Below, piece by piece: positions 27,989 through 36,340 of a stretch of 64,000 bases of DNA. The DNA is taken from NCBI GenBank assembly GCA_041660815.1, contig JBAZVN010000004.1:124001-188000 (forward strand). Reading direction: 5' to 3'. The stretch comes from PALSA-1006 sp041660815. GTDB lineage: Bacteria; Pseudomonadota; Gammaproteobacteria; Burkholderiales; Gallionellaceae. The notes beneath the pieces were generated by a model. The model ran no database searches, had not been told where the DNA came from, and saw nothing but the letters and a program-made list of their open reading frames with translations. A program made the translations under genes and the position numbers. Position 1 is the stretch's first letter. Each line of letters opens with the position of its first letter.

Positions 27989-28726
27989 TCACTTGTCATT
28001 GAGCAAGCCTTGCATAGCGGCTACCGATCTGACGTGCGGGAAATACACGCCCTGTAGCGGGGCAAGATTCGCCGACCAGGGCGTGCCATCGGGGCGGTTA
28101 GTCTGCTGCCAATAATTCATCAGCGTTGCATCGTAGGTGTCGATGGCAGCCGCATAGCCGCTGGCGTCATAGCGTTCGTTATGGCGAAAAGTGGCAATAT
28201 CCATACGCGGTTTTTGTGCCACATCTTTGGCGATGTGGCCGATGCACAGACCAACCAAGGGGAACGTTAATGGCGGTAATTCCAGCAACTCAATTAAAGC
28301 CTGTGGATTGCGCCGAATGCCGCCAATGGGAACGATACCCAAACCTTGCGACTCTGCGGCGGTAATCATGGTCGCAAGCGCAATGCCCGCATCCACGGCA
28401 GCCACGCCGAATCCTTCCATGCTTTCGTGGGCTGTCTGCGTCATTCCGGCTTTGCGCAGGCCAATATCTGTTTTGTGGAAATCGATGATAATAGCAATAA
28501 AAACAGGGGCCTGAGAAATCCAGGCTTGATTGCCTGCCAGTTCGGCGATCCTGGCTTTGCGCCCGGTATCCCGTACTACCACCAGTGAAATTTCCTGAGC
28601 GTTCATCGAGGTAGGCGCGCAGTGAGCAGATTCGATAATAGCGTTCAACATTTCATCGCTAACCGCTTGATTGGTAAAATTGCGAATGCTGCGGTGGCGA
28701 TGTTGGGTGCGAATAGTTTCATTCAT
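27989..28726 (-). CDS. Nitroreductase family FMN oxidoreductase (NfsA-like)
   Basis: 245 residues. The N-terminal RHRSIRNF is the FMN-binding signature, with CAPTSMNAQ and GLGIVPIGGIRRNPQ as further family stretches. NfsA-type enzymes reduce quinones and nitroaromatics with NADPH. Runs in the same direction as the CysB-type regulator, 11 bases after it, so the two are co-transcribed. A role in cysteine- or redox-linked metabolism is possible but not shown. Confidence 0.85.
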   Translation of the reverse strand: MNETIRTQHRHRSIRNFTNQAVSDEMLNAIIESAHCAPTSMNAQEISLVVVRDTGRKARIAELAGNQAWISQAPVFIAIIIDFHKTDIGLRKAGMTQTAHESMEGFGVAAVDAGIALATMITAAESQGLGIVPIGGIRRNPQALIELLELPPLTFPLVGLCIGHIAKDVAQKPRMDIATFRHNERYDASGYAAAIDTYDATLMNYWQQTNRPDGTPWSANLAPLQGVYFPHVRSVAAMQGLLNDK

Positions 28727-28737
28727 GAATCATTACC

Positions 28738-29664
28738 TTAAAGGGGTGTTTGCATCGCTTTCGTCACGATCTTTCGGCTTAAATGAGGTGCGAATAACTC
28801 GATAAAGTCGTAAGTATAACCCCGAAGATATTCATTTTTGCGAACAGCAATGCGCGTTGTGTTGGATTTGAATAAATGTGAGGCTTCGATCTTGCGCAAA
28901 TGACGATCGCGCTCCGGGATAAAGGCCAGCTCGGCCAGAATGCCCACCCCCAACCCCAATTCGATATAAGTTTTGATCACGTCCGCGTCGATGGCGGTGA
29001 GTGCAATATTGGGTTCAATATTAGCCGCAGTGAAAGCCTCGTCAATTTTACTGCGGCCACTAAAGGCGTGGTCATAGGTGATTAGGGGATATTCGGCGAG
29101 ACTGTCCAGTGTTAGTTTTTTAATAGTTAACAGGGGATGTTTGGGCGGTACCAACACACAGTGATGCCAGTCATAGCAGGGGAGGGTGACCAATCCTTCA
29201 TACAGCATGATGCTTTCAGTCGCGATGCCCACATCCGCCTCGCGATTTAAAACTTGCTCGGCGATTTGCGTGGGGTTGCCCTGATGTAATCCCAGCTTTA
29301 CTTTGGGATAGCGCTTGATGAATTGTTTTACCACCGGCGGCAGTGCATAGCGCGCCTGCGTATGCGTGGCGGCAAGGATGAGCGTGCCAGTATCTTGTGC
29401 CTGAAATTCCTGGCCAACTTGTTTTAGGTTTTCAGATTCATGCAGGATACGTTGCGCTATTTCAAGAATATTTTTACCCGGTTCGGTGAGCGCAACAATG
29501 CGTTTTCCGTTGCGAATAAAAATTTCAATCCCCAACTCCTCTTCGAGCAGCTTAATTTGCTTGCTAATGCCGGGCTGCGAGGTATACAAAGCCGCGGCTG
29601 CATCTGAAATATTCAGATTGCGCCGTACGATTTCGTTTAGGTAGCGTAATTGTTGAAGGTTCAT
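28738..29664 (-). CDS. cysB: CysB-family LysR-type transcriptional regulator
   Basis: 308 residues: N-terminal winged helix (MNLQQLRYLNEIVRRNLNIS, TSQPGISKQI) and a C-terminal effector domain. Family traits of CysB are LILAATHTQARYALP and GLHQGNPTQIAEQV, part of the sulfate/acetylserine site. The gene is divergent from the sulfite reductase operon with 142 bases between starts, the classic arrangement for its activator. It probably senses O-acetylserine or sulfate status and drives the sulfate assimilation genes; this is inferred from family and position. Confidence 0.9.
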   Translation of the reverse strand: MNLQQLRYLNEIVRRNLNISDAAAALYTSQPGISKQIKLLEEELGIEIFIRNGKRIVALTEPGKNILEIAQRILHESENLKQVGQEFQAQDTGTLILAATHTQARYALPPVVKQFIKRYPKVKLGLHQGNPTQIAEQVLNREADVGIATESIMLYEGLVTLPCYDWHHCVLVPPKHPLLTIKKLTLDSLAEYPLITYDHAFSGRSKIDEAFTAANIEPNIALTAIDADVIKTYIELGLGVGILAELAFIPERDRHLRKIEASHLFKSNTTRIAVRKNEYLRGYTYDFIELFAPHLSRKIVTKAMQTPL

Positions 29665-29710
29665 TATTTTCTTTATGCTATTGGGTTATATAATTCTAAC
29701 AATAAAGTAT

Positions 29711-29739
29711 TTAATAGTATATATATCCTCCGCTAGAAT
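29711..29739 (+). promoter_or_regulatory. Probable promoter of the sulfite reductase operon
   Basis: TTAATA (29711-29716), 17-base spacer, TAGAAT (29734-29739). A weak -35 and good -10 fit an activator-dependent promoter, as expected for CysB control. An AT-rich tract (29687-29727) lies in and upstream of it, and a second -10-like TATAAT is at 29689-29694. Confidence 0.5.
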
Positions 29740-29806
29740 GCGCCCCGTTGAGTGAGTGCCGAAAAATTTTGGCCGAATAATCCCAGAAAACGCAATCGAG
29801 GTGAAA

Positions 29807-30034
29807 ATGAGTGCAAACAATCCAAATACGCCCAAGCAAGTGAGCTGGTTCAACGGCTGCGGCGGCCGTGTGGGCGTGGTGGTCGGGCAGGAAGGCGAGC
29901 ACGCCTACATCGGCTTGGCGTTGCGCCACGATGAAGATTCCGATGTGGCGCATATTCTCGCTTACGGCGCGAAGTTTCCGCTGGATGCCGCGCTGCTGCT
30001 GCCCGTATCCAAAAGCTATTCTTCAGAGGAATAA
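29807..30034 (+). CDS. Small protein of unknown function leading the cysI operon
   Basis: 75 residues from the ATG at 29807, which has GAGGTG upstream. Soluble, acidic at the C-terminus (SSEE), with GCGGRVGVVVG and several Val/Gly/Ala strands suggesting a small beta fold. I do not recognise a family. The cysI start lies two bases after its stop and the cysI ribosome site is inside its last codons, so expression is coupled. This position suggests a helper of sulfite reductase, for example in electron delivery or cofactor insertion, but that is inference. Confidence 0.7.
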   Translation: MSANNPNTPKQVSWFNGCGGRVGVVVGQEGEHAYIGLALRHDEDSDVAHILAYGAKFPLDAALLLPVSKSYSSEE

Positions 30035-30036
30035 TA

Positions 30037-31782
30037 ATGTATCGCTACGATCAATTCGATCACCAGATTGCCACCGAGCGTGTTGCGCAGTTCCGCGATC
30101 AGGTGCGGCGACGCTTATCCGGCGAGCTGAAAGAAGACGAGTTCCGCGTGCTGCGTTTGCAGAACGGCGTGTACATGCAGATTCACGCTTACATGATGCG
30201 TCTTGCCGCGCCTTACGGCATGGTGAGTGCACAGCAAATGCGCATGTTTGCGCATATCGCGCGCAAGTACGACCGGGGCTACGGCCACTTCACCACGCGC
30301 CAGAACATCCAGTTTAACTGGCTCAAGTTGCAGGATACGCCGGACATTTTGGCCGATCTGGCTCAGGTGGAAATGCACGCCAACCAGACTTCCGGTAATT
30401 GCATCCGCAATACCACCAGCGACGAGTTTGCCGGAGTGGCGCAGGATGAAGTTGTCGACCCGCGTCCGTATGCCGAGATATTGCGCCAGTGGAGCACTTT
30501 TCATCCCGAATTTGCCTATCTGCCGCGCAAGTTTAAATTTTCGATCACGGGGGCAGTACAAGACCGCGCCGCGATTGAGATCAACGATGTGGGTTTGCAG
30601 GTGGTGAAGAATGCGCAGGGCGAGATCGGTTTCCGTGTGCTGGTGGGCGGCGGTCTGGGGCGCACCCCGGTTATCGGTTCCGAGATTAGCGCGTTCGTAC
30701 CCTGGCAACATCTGCTCACTTATGCCGAGTCTATCGTGCGGGTTTATAACGAATTCGGTCGGCGCGACAATCTGTACAAGGCGCGTATCAAGATACTGGT
30801 GAAGGCCATCGGCATAGAAGAATTTCGCCGTCAGGTGGAGGCAGAGTGGACGCTGAGCAAAGACGGCCCCGGCACAATTACGCAGGCGGAACTGGAACGC
30901 GTTGCGGCATGTTTCACTGCGCCGGACTATACGCCATTGCCGTCAACGGACGCTGCCGTCGTTGCTTTGCAGCGCGACAACAAAGCCTTTGCCAACTGGC
31001 TCAAGCGCAACGTTAAGTCGCATAAGGTTTCCGGTTATGCGGCGGTGGAGTTATCCCTGAAACGGGCGGGAGCTGCGCCGGGCGATGCGACGGCGGAGCA
31101 AATGGATGCGGCAGCCGACTTGGCCGACAAATACAGTTTCGGCGAATTGCGCATCACGCATATGCAGAATTTGGTGCTGGCCGATGTTAAGCAATCCGAT
31201 CTCATTGCACTTTGGAAAGCGGCCAAAATTAACGGTTTTGCCACGCCGAATATCGGTCTGCTGACCGACATTATCTGCTGCCCCGGCGGCGATTTTTGCA
31301 CGCTGGCCAATGCGCGTTCCATCACGTTGGCCAAGGCGGTGGATGAGCGCTTCGACGATATCGACTACTTGCAGGATATCGGTGAGATTGACCTGAATAT
31401 GTCCGGTTGCGTGAATGCCTGTGGTCACCATCACGTCGGTCATATTGGTATTCTGGGCGTGGATAAGTCGGGCGAGGAGTGGTATCAGGTGTCCATCGGC
31501 GGCTCCAAGGGTAGCCCCGCGAATATCGGCAAGATCATCGGGCGCTCGTTCTCGTTTGCACAGATTCCCGAAGTGATTGCGCGCCTGCTGCAAGTGTATG
31601 TGCTCGAGCGTCAGGCTGGCGAACGATTCATCGACACCGTGCGTCGTACTGGCCCCGACCCGTTTGTGGAATATGTGTATGCGACGCCGGTGCCGGAAGA
31701 TGAAAAACTGTTGCTGCCCGATTACGATTTAATCAAACATGGCATGTCTTATGACACACCTTACTATTCGCCGAGGTTTTGA
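30037..31782 (+). CDS. cysI: Sulfite reductase hemoprotein (CysI-type)
   Basis: Six-electron reduction of sulfite to sulfide. 581 residues with two ferredoxin-like repeats and the siroheme/4Fe-4S site: HFTTRQNIQFNW near residue 88, then CCPGGDFC and CVNACGHH, giving the four cluster cysteines. No flavoprotein cysJ lies nearby, so ferredoxin or another donor is likely, as in many Betaproteobacteria. Overlaps the DUF934 gene by one base (TGATG). First enzyme gene of the assimilatory cluster with DUF934, cysH and then cysDN. Confidence 0.92.
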   Translation: MYRYDQFDHQIATERVAQFRDQVRRRLSGELKEDEFRVLRLQNGVYMQIHAYMMRLAAPYGMVSAQQMRMFAHIARKYDRGYGHFTTRQNIQFNWLKLQDTPDILADLAQVEMHANQTSGNCIRNTTSDEFAGVAQDEVVDPRPYAEILRQWSTFHPEFAYLPRKFKFSITGAVQDRAAIEINDVGLQVVKNAQGEIGFRVLVGGGLGRTPVIGSEISAFVPWQHLLTYAESIVRVYNEFGRRDNLYKARIKILVKAIGIEEFRRQVEAEWTLSKDGPGTITQAELERVAACFTAPDYTPLPSTDAAVVALQRDNKAFANWLKRNVKSHKVSGYAAVELSLKRAGAAPGDATAEQMDAAADLADKYSFGELRITHMQNLVLADVKQSDLIALWKAAKINGFATPNIGLLTDIICCPGGDFCTLANARSITLAKAVDERFDDIDYLQDIGEIDLNMSGCVNACGHHHVGHIGILGVDKSGEEWYQVSIGGSKGSPANIGKIIGRSFSFAQIPEVIARLLQVYVLERQAGERFIDTVRRTGPDPFVEYVYATPVPEDEKLLLPDYDLIKHGMSYDTPYYSPRF

Positions 31783-32294
31783 TGCTGATTAAAAATAATG
31801 CTTTGGTAACTGACGAGTGGACGGTGTTGCGCCTCCATGAAGGGGAGGCTGCCGACCGCGTCACCGTTCCTGCCGGCAAGGTCATCGTGCCGTTGCCCGT
31901 GTGGAATTGCCAGCACGAGGCTTTGCAGGGGCGCAAGGAGTTGGGATTGTGGCTGGCCAGTTTCGAGCGCGCCGAAGATATCCCGGACGACATCCACCGC
32001 TTCCCGGTGATCGGCGTGGATTTTCACAAATACACCGATGGCCGCGGCTACACATTGGCCTACCGGTTGCGCAAGCAACTGGGCTTTCGCGGCGAATTGC
32101 GCGCGATGGGCGACGTACTGCGCGACCAGTTGTTTTATTTAAAACGCGTGGGCTTCGATACCTTTGCGCTGCGCGCGGATAAGGATGCAGCGGATGCAAT
32201 GGCGGGTTTCGCGGATTTTTCCCTGAGTTATCAGGCATCGGCGGATACGGATGAACCTTTGTATCGCCGCGTTAACAGAGGAAATGCAGCATGA
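31782..32294 (+). CDS. DUF934 family protein of the sulfite reductase operon
   Basis: 170 residues. Family traits: FPVIGVDFHKYTDGRGYTLA and GFRGELRAMGDVLRDQ. The family lies between cysI and cysH in very many Proteobacteria and is presumed to assist sulfite reduction; biochemical role unknown. It starts at the ATG overlapping the cysI stop and ends with an ATGA overlap with cysH, so the three are translationally coupled. Confidence 0.9.
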   Translation: MLIKNNALVTDEWTVLRLHEGEAADRVTVPAGKVIVPLPVWNCQHEALQGRKELGLWLASFERAEDIPDDIHRFPVIGVDFHKYTDGRGYTLAYRLRKQLGFRGELRAMGDVLRDQLFYLKRVGFDTFALRADKDAADAMAGFADFSLSYQASADTDEPLYRRVNRGNAA

Positions 32295-33019
32295 GCAATT
32301 TGCAGCAAAAAATTGAACAGACCTTAGCCCTGTTGCAGCAGGCCGCACGCGACTTCGCCCCGGCGACTTTTGCCAACAGTTTGGGCGCGGAAGACATGGT
32401 GCTGACCGACCTGATTGCCAGGAATTTTTCTTCTGCAAACGAGCCAAACATTGATATGTTCAGTCTGGATACCGGACGTTTGCCGCAGGAAACCTATGAT
32501 CTGATGCAAAAAGTGCGTGATAAATATAGAGTGCCGTTGATTGTCTACTTTCCCGATGCGGCTGCGGTGGAGCTTTATGTTGCCCAGCATGGTGTAAACG
32601 GTTTTTATGCAAGCGTGGAGAGCCGCAAGGCATGCTGTCATGTGAGGAAAGTTGAGCCATTGCGCCGCGCGCTGGTCGGCACCAAAGCATGGATTACCGG
32701 CATGCGCCGCGAGCAGGCTGTGACGCGCGACAGTTTGCAGGCTTCTGCATTCGATGCCGACAACGGTATACAGAAATTCAATCCGCTGCTGGAGTGGACG
32801 AATGCCGAGGTGTGGGAATACATCAAGGCCAATGACGTTCCTTTTAATGCTCTGCATGACCAGTTTTACCCGAGCATAGGTTGTGCGCCGTGTACGCGGG
32901 CCATCACACCGGGCGAGGATATTCGAGCGGGTAGATGGTGGTGGGAAGACCCGCAGAATAAGGAATGCGGACTGCATGTGGGCAAGGCCTCTGCACTAAA
33001 ATTTACCGCAGCAAAATGA
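32291..33019 (+). CDS. cysH: Adenylylsulfate (APS) reductase, assimilatory
   Basis: Thioredoxin-dependent reduction of APS to sulfite. 242 residues. The Cys pairs KACCH and CAPC that bind a 4Fe-4S cluster mark the APS-using, not PAPS-using, branch; the catalytic Cys is in KECGLH. Loops FANSLGAEDM and LDTGRLPQETY bind the substrate. The absence of an APS kinase domain or gene in this cluster agrees. Overlaps DUF934 by four bases; a palindromic repeat separates it from cysD. Confidence 0.92.
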   Translation: MSNLQQKIEQTLALLQQAARDFAPATFANSLGAEDMVLTDLIARNFSSANEPNIDMFSLDTGRLPQETYDLMQKVRDKYRVPLIVYFPDAAAVELYVAQHGVNGFYASVESRKACCHVRKVEPLRRALVGTKAWITGMRREQAVTRDSLQASAFDADNGIQKFNPLLEWTNAEVWEYIKANDVPFNALHDQFYPSIGCAPCTRAITPGEDIRAGRWWWEDPQNKECGLHVGKASALKFTAAK

Positions 33020-33023
33020 TTTT

Positions 33024-33111
33024 CGTAGGTCGGGTTAGCGTAGCGTAACCCGACGCAGAGCGTTACTACGTTATAGCAACGTCGGGTTACGCTGCGTTAA
33101 CCCGACCTACG
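33024..33111. repeat. Composite palindromic repeat, GTAGGTCGGGTT type
   Basis: Outer arms CGTAGGTCGGGTTA (33024-33037) and TAACCCGACCTACG (33098-33111) are exact inverted repeats. Each half also forms its own hairpin (CGGGTTA..TAACCCG). Same class as the repeat at 26695-26841 with GTAGGTTGGGTT. It lies between cysH and cysD and may end or stabilise transcripts. Confidence 0.82.
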
Positions 33112-33145
33112 GTTGCAACAAAACAAGTTTTAGAATGAAAGAAAA

Positions 33146-34054
33146 ATGATGAGCAAACACACTTTCACCCATTTGGACGCCCTCGAAAGCGAATCCATCC
33201 ACATCATGCGCGAGGTCGCTGCCGAGTGCAAAAATCCGGCGCTGCTGTTTTCCGGCGGCAAGGATTCCATTGTCATGTTGCGTTTGGCTGAGAAAGCATT
33301 TCGCCCGGCGAAATTTCCCTTTCCGCTGGTGCATATCGACACCGAGCATAACTTCCCGGAAGTGATTGCGTGCCGCGACAAGCTGGCGAAAGACTTGGGT
33401 GAGCGCCTCATCGTGCGTTCGCTGGAAGATTCGATCAAGCGCGGCACCATCGTTATCAAAGATTTGGATAAGCCGCGCAATCCGTTCCAGTCGGTGACGC
33501 TGCTGGAGACCATCGCCGAGTTCGGCTTCGACGCCTGCATGGGCGGTGCACGCCGCGATGAAGAAAAAGCGCGCGCCAAGGAGCGTATCTTCTCCTTTCG
33601 CGACGAGTTCGGCCAATGGGATCCGAAGAACCAGCGCCCCGAATTGTGGGATACCTACAACACGCGAGTTCACAGCGGCGAGAACATCCGCGTATTCCCG
33701 ATCAGCAACTGGACGGAAATGGACATTTGGGAATACATCGGGCGCGAGAAGTTGCATATTCCGAACATCTATTTTGCGCACGAGCGCGAAGTGATCCGGC
33801 GCGGCAACAACGTGATTCCGGTGTCGCATCTGGTGCAGCCGAAGCCGGGCGAAAGGGTGGAAGTGGCGACCGTGCGTTTTCGTACCGTGGGCGACATGAC
33901 CTGTACCGCGCCGGTTGAGTCCACGGCACGTAATGTTGATGAAATCATTGCGGAAACTGCAACGACGCGCATTACCGAACGCGGCGCAACGCGCATGGAC
34001 GATCAGACTTCGGAAGCGTCGATGGAACTGAGAAAAAAAGAAGGATATTTCTAA
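33146..34054 (+). CDS. cysD: Sulfate adenylyltransferase subunit 2 (CysD)
   Basis: Catalytic ATP-pyrophosphatase subunit that forms APS from sulfate and ATP, with CysN as GTPase partner. 302 residues. The PP-loop FSGGKDS is near residue 36, HIDTEHNFPEV and CMGGARRDEEKARAKER follow, and the C-terminus has RKKEGYF. A second ATG immediately follows the first; either may start. cysN begins right after the stop with no gap. Confidence 0.95.
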   Translation: MMSKHTFTHLDALESESIHIMREVAAECKNPALLFSGGKDSIVMLRLAEKAFRPAKFPFPLVHIDTEHNFPEVIACRDKLAKDLGERLIVRSLEDSIKRGTIVIKDLDKPRNPFQSVTLLETIAEFGFDACMGGARRDEEKARAKERIFSFRDEFGQWDPKNQRPELWDTYNTRVHSGENIRVFPISNWTEMDIWEYIGREKLHIPNIYFAHEREVIRRGNNVIPVSHLVQPKPGERVEVATVRFRTVGDMTCTAPVESTARNVDEIIAETATTRITERGATRMDDQTSEASMELRKKEGYF

Positions 34055-35308
34055 ATGAGCAACACTACACAACTACTTCGTTTTATCACCGCCGGTTCGG
34101 TGGACGACGGCAAGAGCACTTTGATCGGGCGCCTGCTGCACGACTCGAAATCCATTTTCGAGGATCAGTTTTCGGCCATCTCCAAGACCAGTGAAAAGCG
34201 CGGCATGGCCGCAGTCGATTTGTCTTTGCTCACCGACGGTCTGCAAGCCGAGCGTGAGCAGGGCATCACCATCGACGTGGCCTACCGCTATTTCGCCACG
34301 CCCAAACGCAAGTTCATCATCGGCGATACGCCGGGGCATGAGCAATACACACGCAACATGGTGACTGCGGCTTCGACGGCCAATCTGGTGGTGATTTTGG
34401 CCGATGCCCGCAAAGGCGTACTCACCCAAACGCGCCGCCACACCTATCTCGCCAGTCTAGTCGGTGTGCCGCACATCGTGCTGGCCGTGAACAAGATGGA
34501 TATGGTGGATTACTCGCAGGCGCGCTTCGACGAGATCGTGACCGAGTATAAAAAATTCGCCTCACAGCTTGAGTTACACGATGTGACTTGCATCCCGATG
34601 TCCGCACTGAACGGCGACATGGTGGTGGATCGTGGGGATAAACTTGATTGGTATCAAGGCCCGGCGCTGCTGGAGTTGCTGGAAAAAGTCGAAATCGACC
34701 ACGATGTGAACACCAGCGATTTCCGTTTCCCCGTGCAGTGGGTATGCCGCCCGCAAACCGAGGAGTATCACGACTTCCGTGGTTTCATGGGACGTATCGA
34801 GGCGGGTGAGGTGTCGGTGGGCGACGAGGTTACCGTGCTGCCCTCAGGTCGTACCACTAAGGTTAAAGAGATTGTCACCTATGACGGCAAACTGCAAACC
34901 GCGTTTGCGCCGCAGTCTGTGACTGTCACGCTGACGGACGAGATCGACATTTCGCGCGGCGATATGATCGTCAAGACAGATCATCTTCCGCCCAGGGTTG
35001 AAAAGGAGTTCGAGGCGATGTTGTGCTGGCTGTCGGAAACCCCGCTGGACAAGAGTCGCAAGTATTTGGTTAAGCACACTACGCGCACGGCTAAGTGTTT
35101 GTTTTCGAGATTGTTCTACCGTGTGGATGTGAATACGCTGGAGCCGCACGAAGTGGAAAAGTTGAACATGAACGACATCGCGCGCGTCGCTATCAAGGTT
35201 CAGCAGCCGTTGGTGTTCGACAGCTATGAAATAGACCGGGCGACGGGCAGCTTTATCGTGATCGACGAGGCGACCAATAATACGGTTGCGGCGGGAATGA
35301 TTGCCTGA
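34055..35308 (+). CDS. cysN: Sulfate adenylyltransferase subunit 1 (CysN), GTPase
   Basis: GTP-hydrolysing elongation-factor-like subunit that drives APS formation. 417 residues, the size of the GTPase alone, with no fused CysC kinase domain. G1 GSVDDGKS (14-21), G3 DTPGHEQY, G4 NKMD. ATG follows the cysD stop directly. Together with APS-type CysH this gives a route sulfate - APS - sulfite - sulfide without PAPS. A strong hairpin follows at 35340-35384. Confidence 0.95.
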   Translation: MSNTTQLLRFITAGSVDDGKSTLIGRLLHDSKSIFEDQFSAISKTSEKRGMAAVDLSLLTDGLQAEREQGITIDVAYRYFATPKRKFIIGDTPGHEQYTRNMVTAASTANLVVILADARKGVLTQTRRHTYLASLVGVPHIVLAVNKMDMVDYSQARFDEIVTEYKKFASQLELHDVTCIPMSALNGDMVVDRGDKLDWYQGPALLELLEKVEIDHDVNTSDFRFPVQWVCRPQTEEYHDFRGFMGRIEAGEVSVGDEVTVLPSGRTTKVKEIVTYDGKLQTAFAPQSVTVTLTDEIDISRGDMIVKTDHLPPRVEKEFEAMLCWLSETPLDKSRKYLVKHTTRTAKCLFSRLFYRVDVNTLEPHEVEKLNMNDIARVAIKVQQPLVFDSYEIDRATGSFIVIDEATNNTVAAGMIA

Positions 35309-35339
35309 TTGTAACCGCCTGTATTATTATCAAAAAACA

Positions 35340-35384
35340 ATATTTCCCGCGAACTCCATCCGAGAGGAAACTCGCGGGAAATAT
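35340..35384 (+). terminator. Long-stem hairpin after cysN
   Basis: ATATTTCCCGCGA (35340-35352) and TCGCGGGAAATAT (35372-35384) are exact inverted repeats with a 19-base loop, 31 bases past the cysN stop. The flanks AACA and GTTTG extend it imperfectly. There is no long T-run, but the position argues for transcript end or stability. Confidence 0.65.
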
Positions 35385-35422
35385 GTTTGTTGCTCTGCGC
35401 TGGCTTCACTAAAAAACATTCA

Positions 35423-35565
35423 AGGGCGTCTCTAAAAATTCAATTTTCAAAGCTAGGCAAGGCGCGAGCAAAAAATTAGGACGCAGCATATACAGGATAT
35501 GTAAGGAGTAATTTTTTGTGAGCAACACAGCATCGCGAAGTAAATTTAATTTTTAGAGATGCCCT
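35423..35565. repeat. MITE-like element, copy B, complete
   Basis: 143 bases flanked by inverted repeats AGGGCGTCTCTAAAAATT and AATTTTTAGAGATGCCCT (one mismatch in 18). The interior shares about 90 percent identity with copy A over some 100 bases. An internal CAAAAAATTA / TAATTTTTTG pair adds symmetry. No reading frame. It lies between cysN and tatD, six bases before the tatD start, so it forms the tatD leader. Confidence 0.8.
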
Positions 35566-35571
35566 CAAATC

Positions 35572-36333
35572 ATGTTCATTGATACCCATTGCCATCTTGA
35601 TGCAAGTGAATTCGGAAATTCACAAGCCGGATTAATTTTAGAAGCCCAAGCAGTCGGGGTAAACCGTATTGTGGTGCCGGCGATAGCCCGCTCTAACTTT
35701 GCTGCGGTGGCTGCGCTGTGTCAGCAGCATCCCAATTGCGTACCCGCCTTCGGCATTCATCCCCTGTATGTGGATGCGGCAGCGCCGCAGGATCTGTTCG
35801 TTTTGCGTGACTACATTAACCGGCAGCAAGTGGTTGCGCTGGGTGAAATCGGGCTGGATTTTTTTATGGCTGAATACGATCGGCCGCGCCAGGAATTTTT
35901 TTTTACCGAGCAATTGAAATTGGCCGGTGAATTTAATCTGCCGGTGTTGTTACACATTCGTCGCGCATCAGACATCATTTTGAAATGCTTGCGCCAATAT
36001 AAAGTGTGCGGTGGTATTGCCCATGCGTTTAACGGTAGCCGTCAACAGGCGGATGAATTTATCAGGCTGGGCTTTAAGCTGGGTTTCGGCGGCGCAATGA
36101 CCTATCCGCGCGCGACTAAATTACGCGCACTTGCGAAAAGTTTGCCGCTGGACAGCATTGTTTTAGAGACGGACGCGCCGGATATTCCGCCTGATTTTTT
36201 GCCCCGGGGCGAGCCCAATAAGCCGCAATATTTGGTGCGCATCGCGCAAACTCTGGCAGATTTGCGCGGCATTTCTTTGCAGGATGTGGCGTATGCCACA
36301 ACGGCCAATGCAAAGCGCGTGTTGGCTTTATAA
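35572..36333 (+). CDS. TatD family metal-dependent hydrolase
   Basis: 253-residue TIM-barrel metallohydrolase of the TatD/YcfH type, reported as DNases. Metal ligands appear in DTHCHLD at the N-terminus, GEIGLDF, LPVLLHIRRA, GIAHAFNGS and ETDAPDI. Immediately downstream of repeat copy B, so its promoter must lie in or before that element. tcdA follows after seven bases. Confidence 0.92.
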   Translation: MFIDTHCHLDASEFGNSQAGLILEAQAVGVNRIVVPAIARSNFAAVAALCQQHPNCVPAFGIHPLYVDAAAPQDLFVLRDYINRQQVVALGEIGLDFFMAEYDRPRQEFFFTEQLKLAGEFNLPVLLHIRRASDIILKCLRQYKVCGGIAHAFNGSRQQADEFIRLGFKLGFGGAMTYPRATKLRALAKSLPLDSIVLETDAPDIPPDFLPRGEPNKPQYLVRIAQTLADLRGISLQDVAYATTANAKRVLAL

Positions 36334-36340
36334 TTGCGAT

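Noticed and set aside
33107..34072. Long reading frame antisense to cysD
   Set aside because: It mirrors the codon pattern of cysD on the other strand, has a His/Arg-rich composition with no recognisable domain, and no ribosome site.
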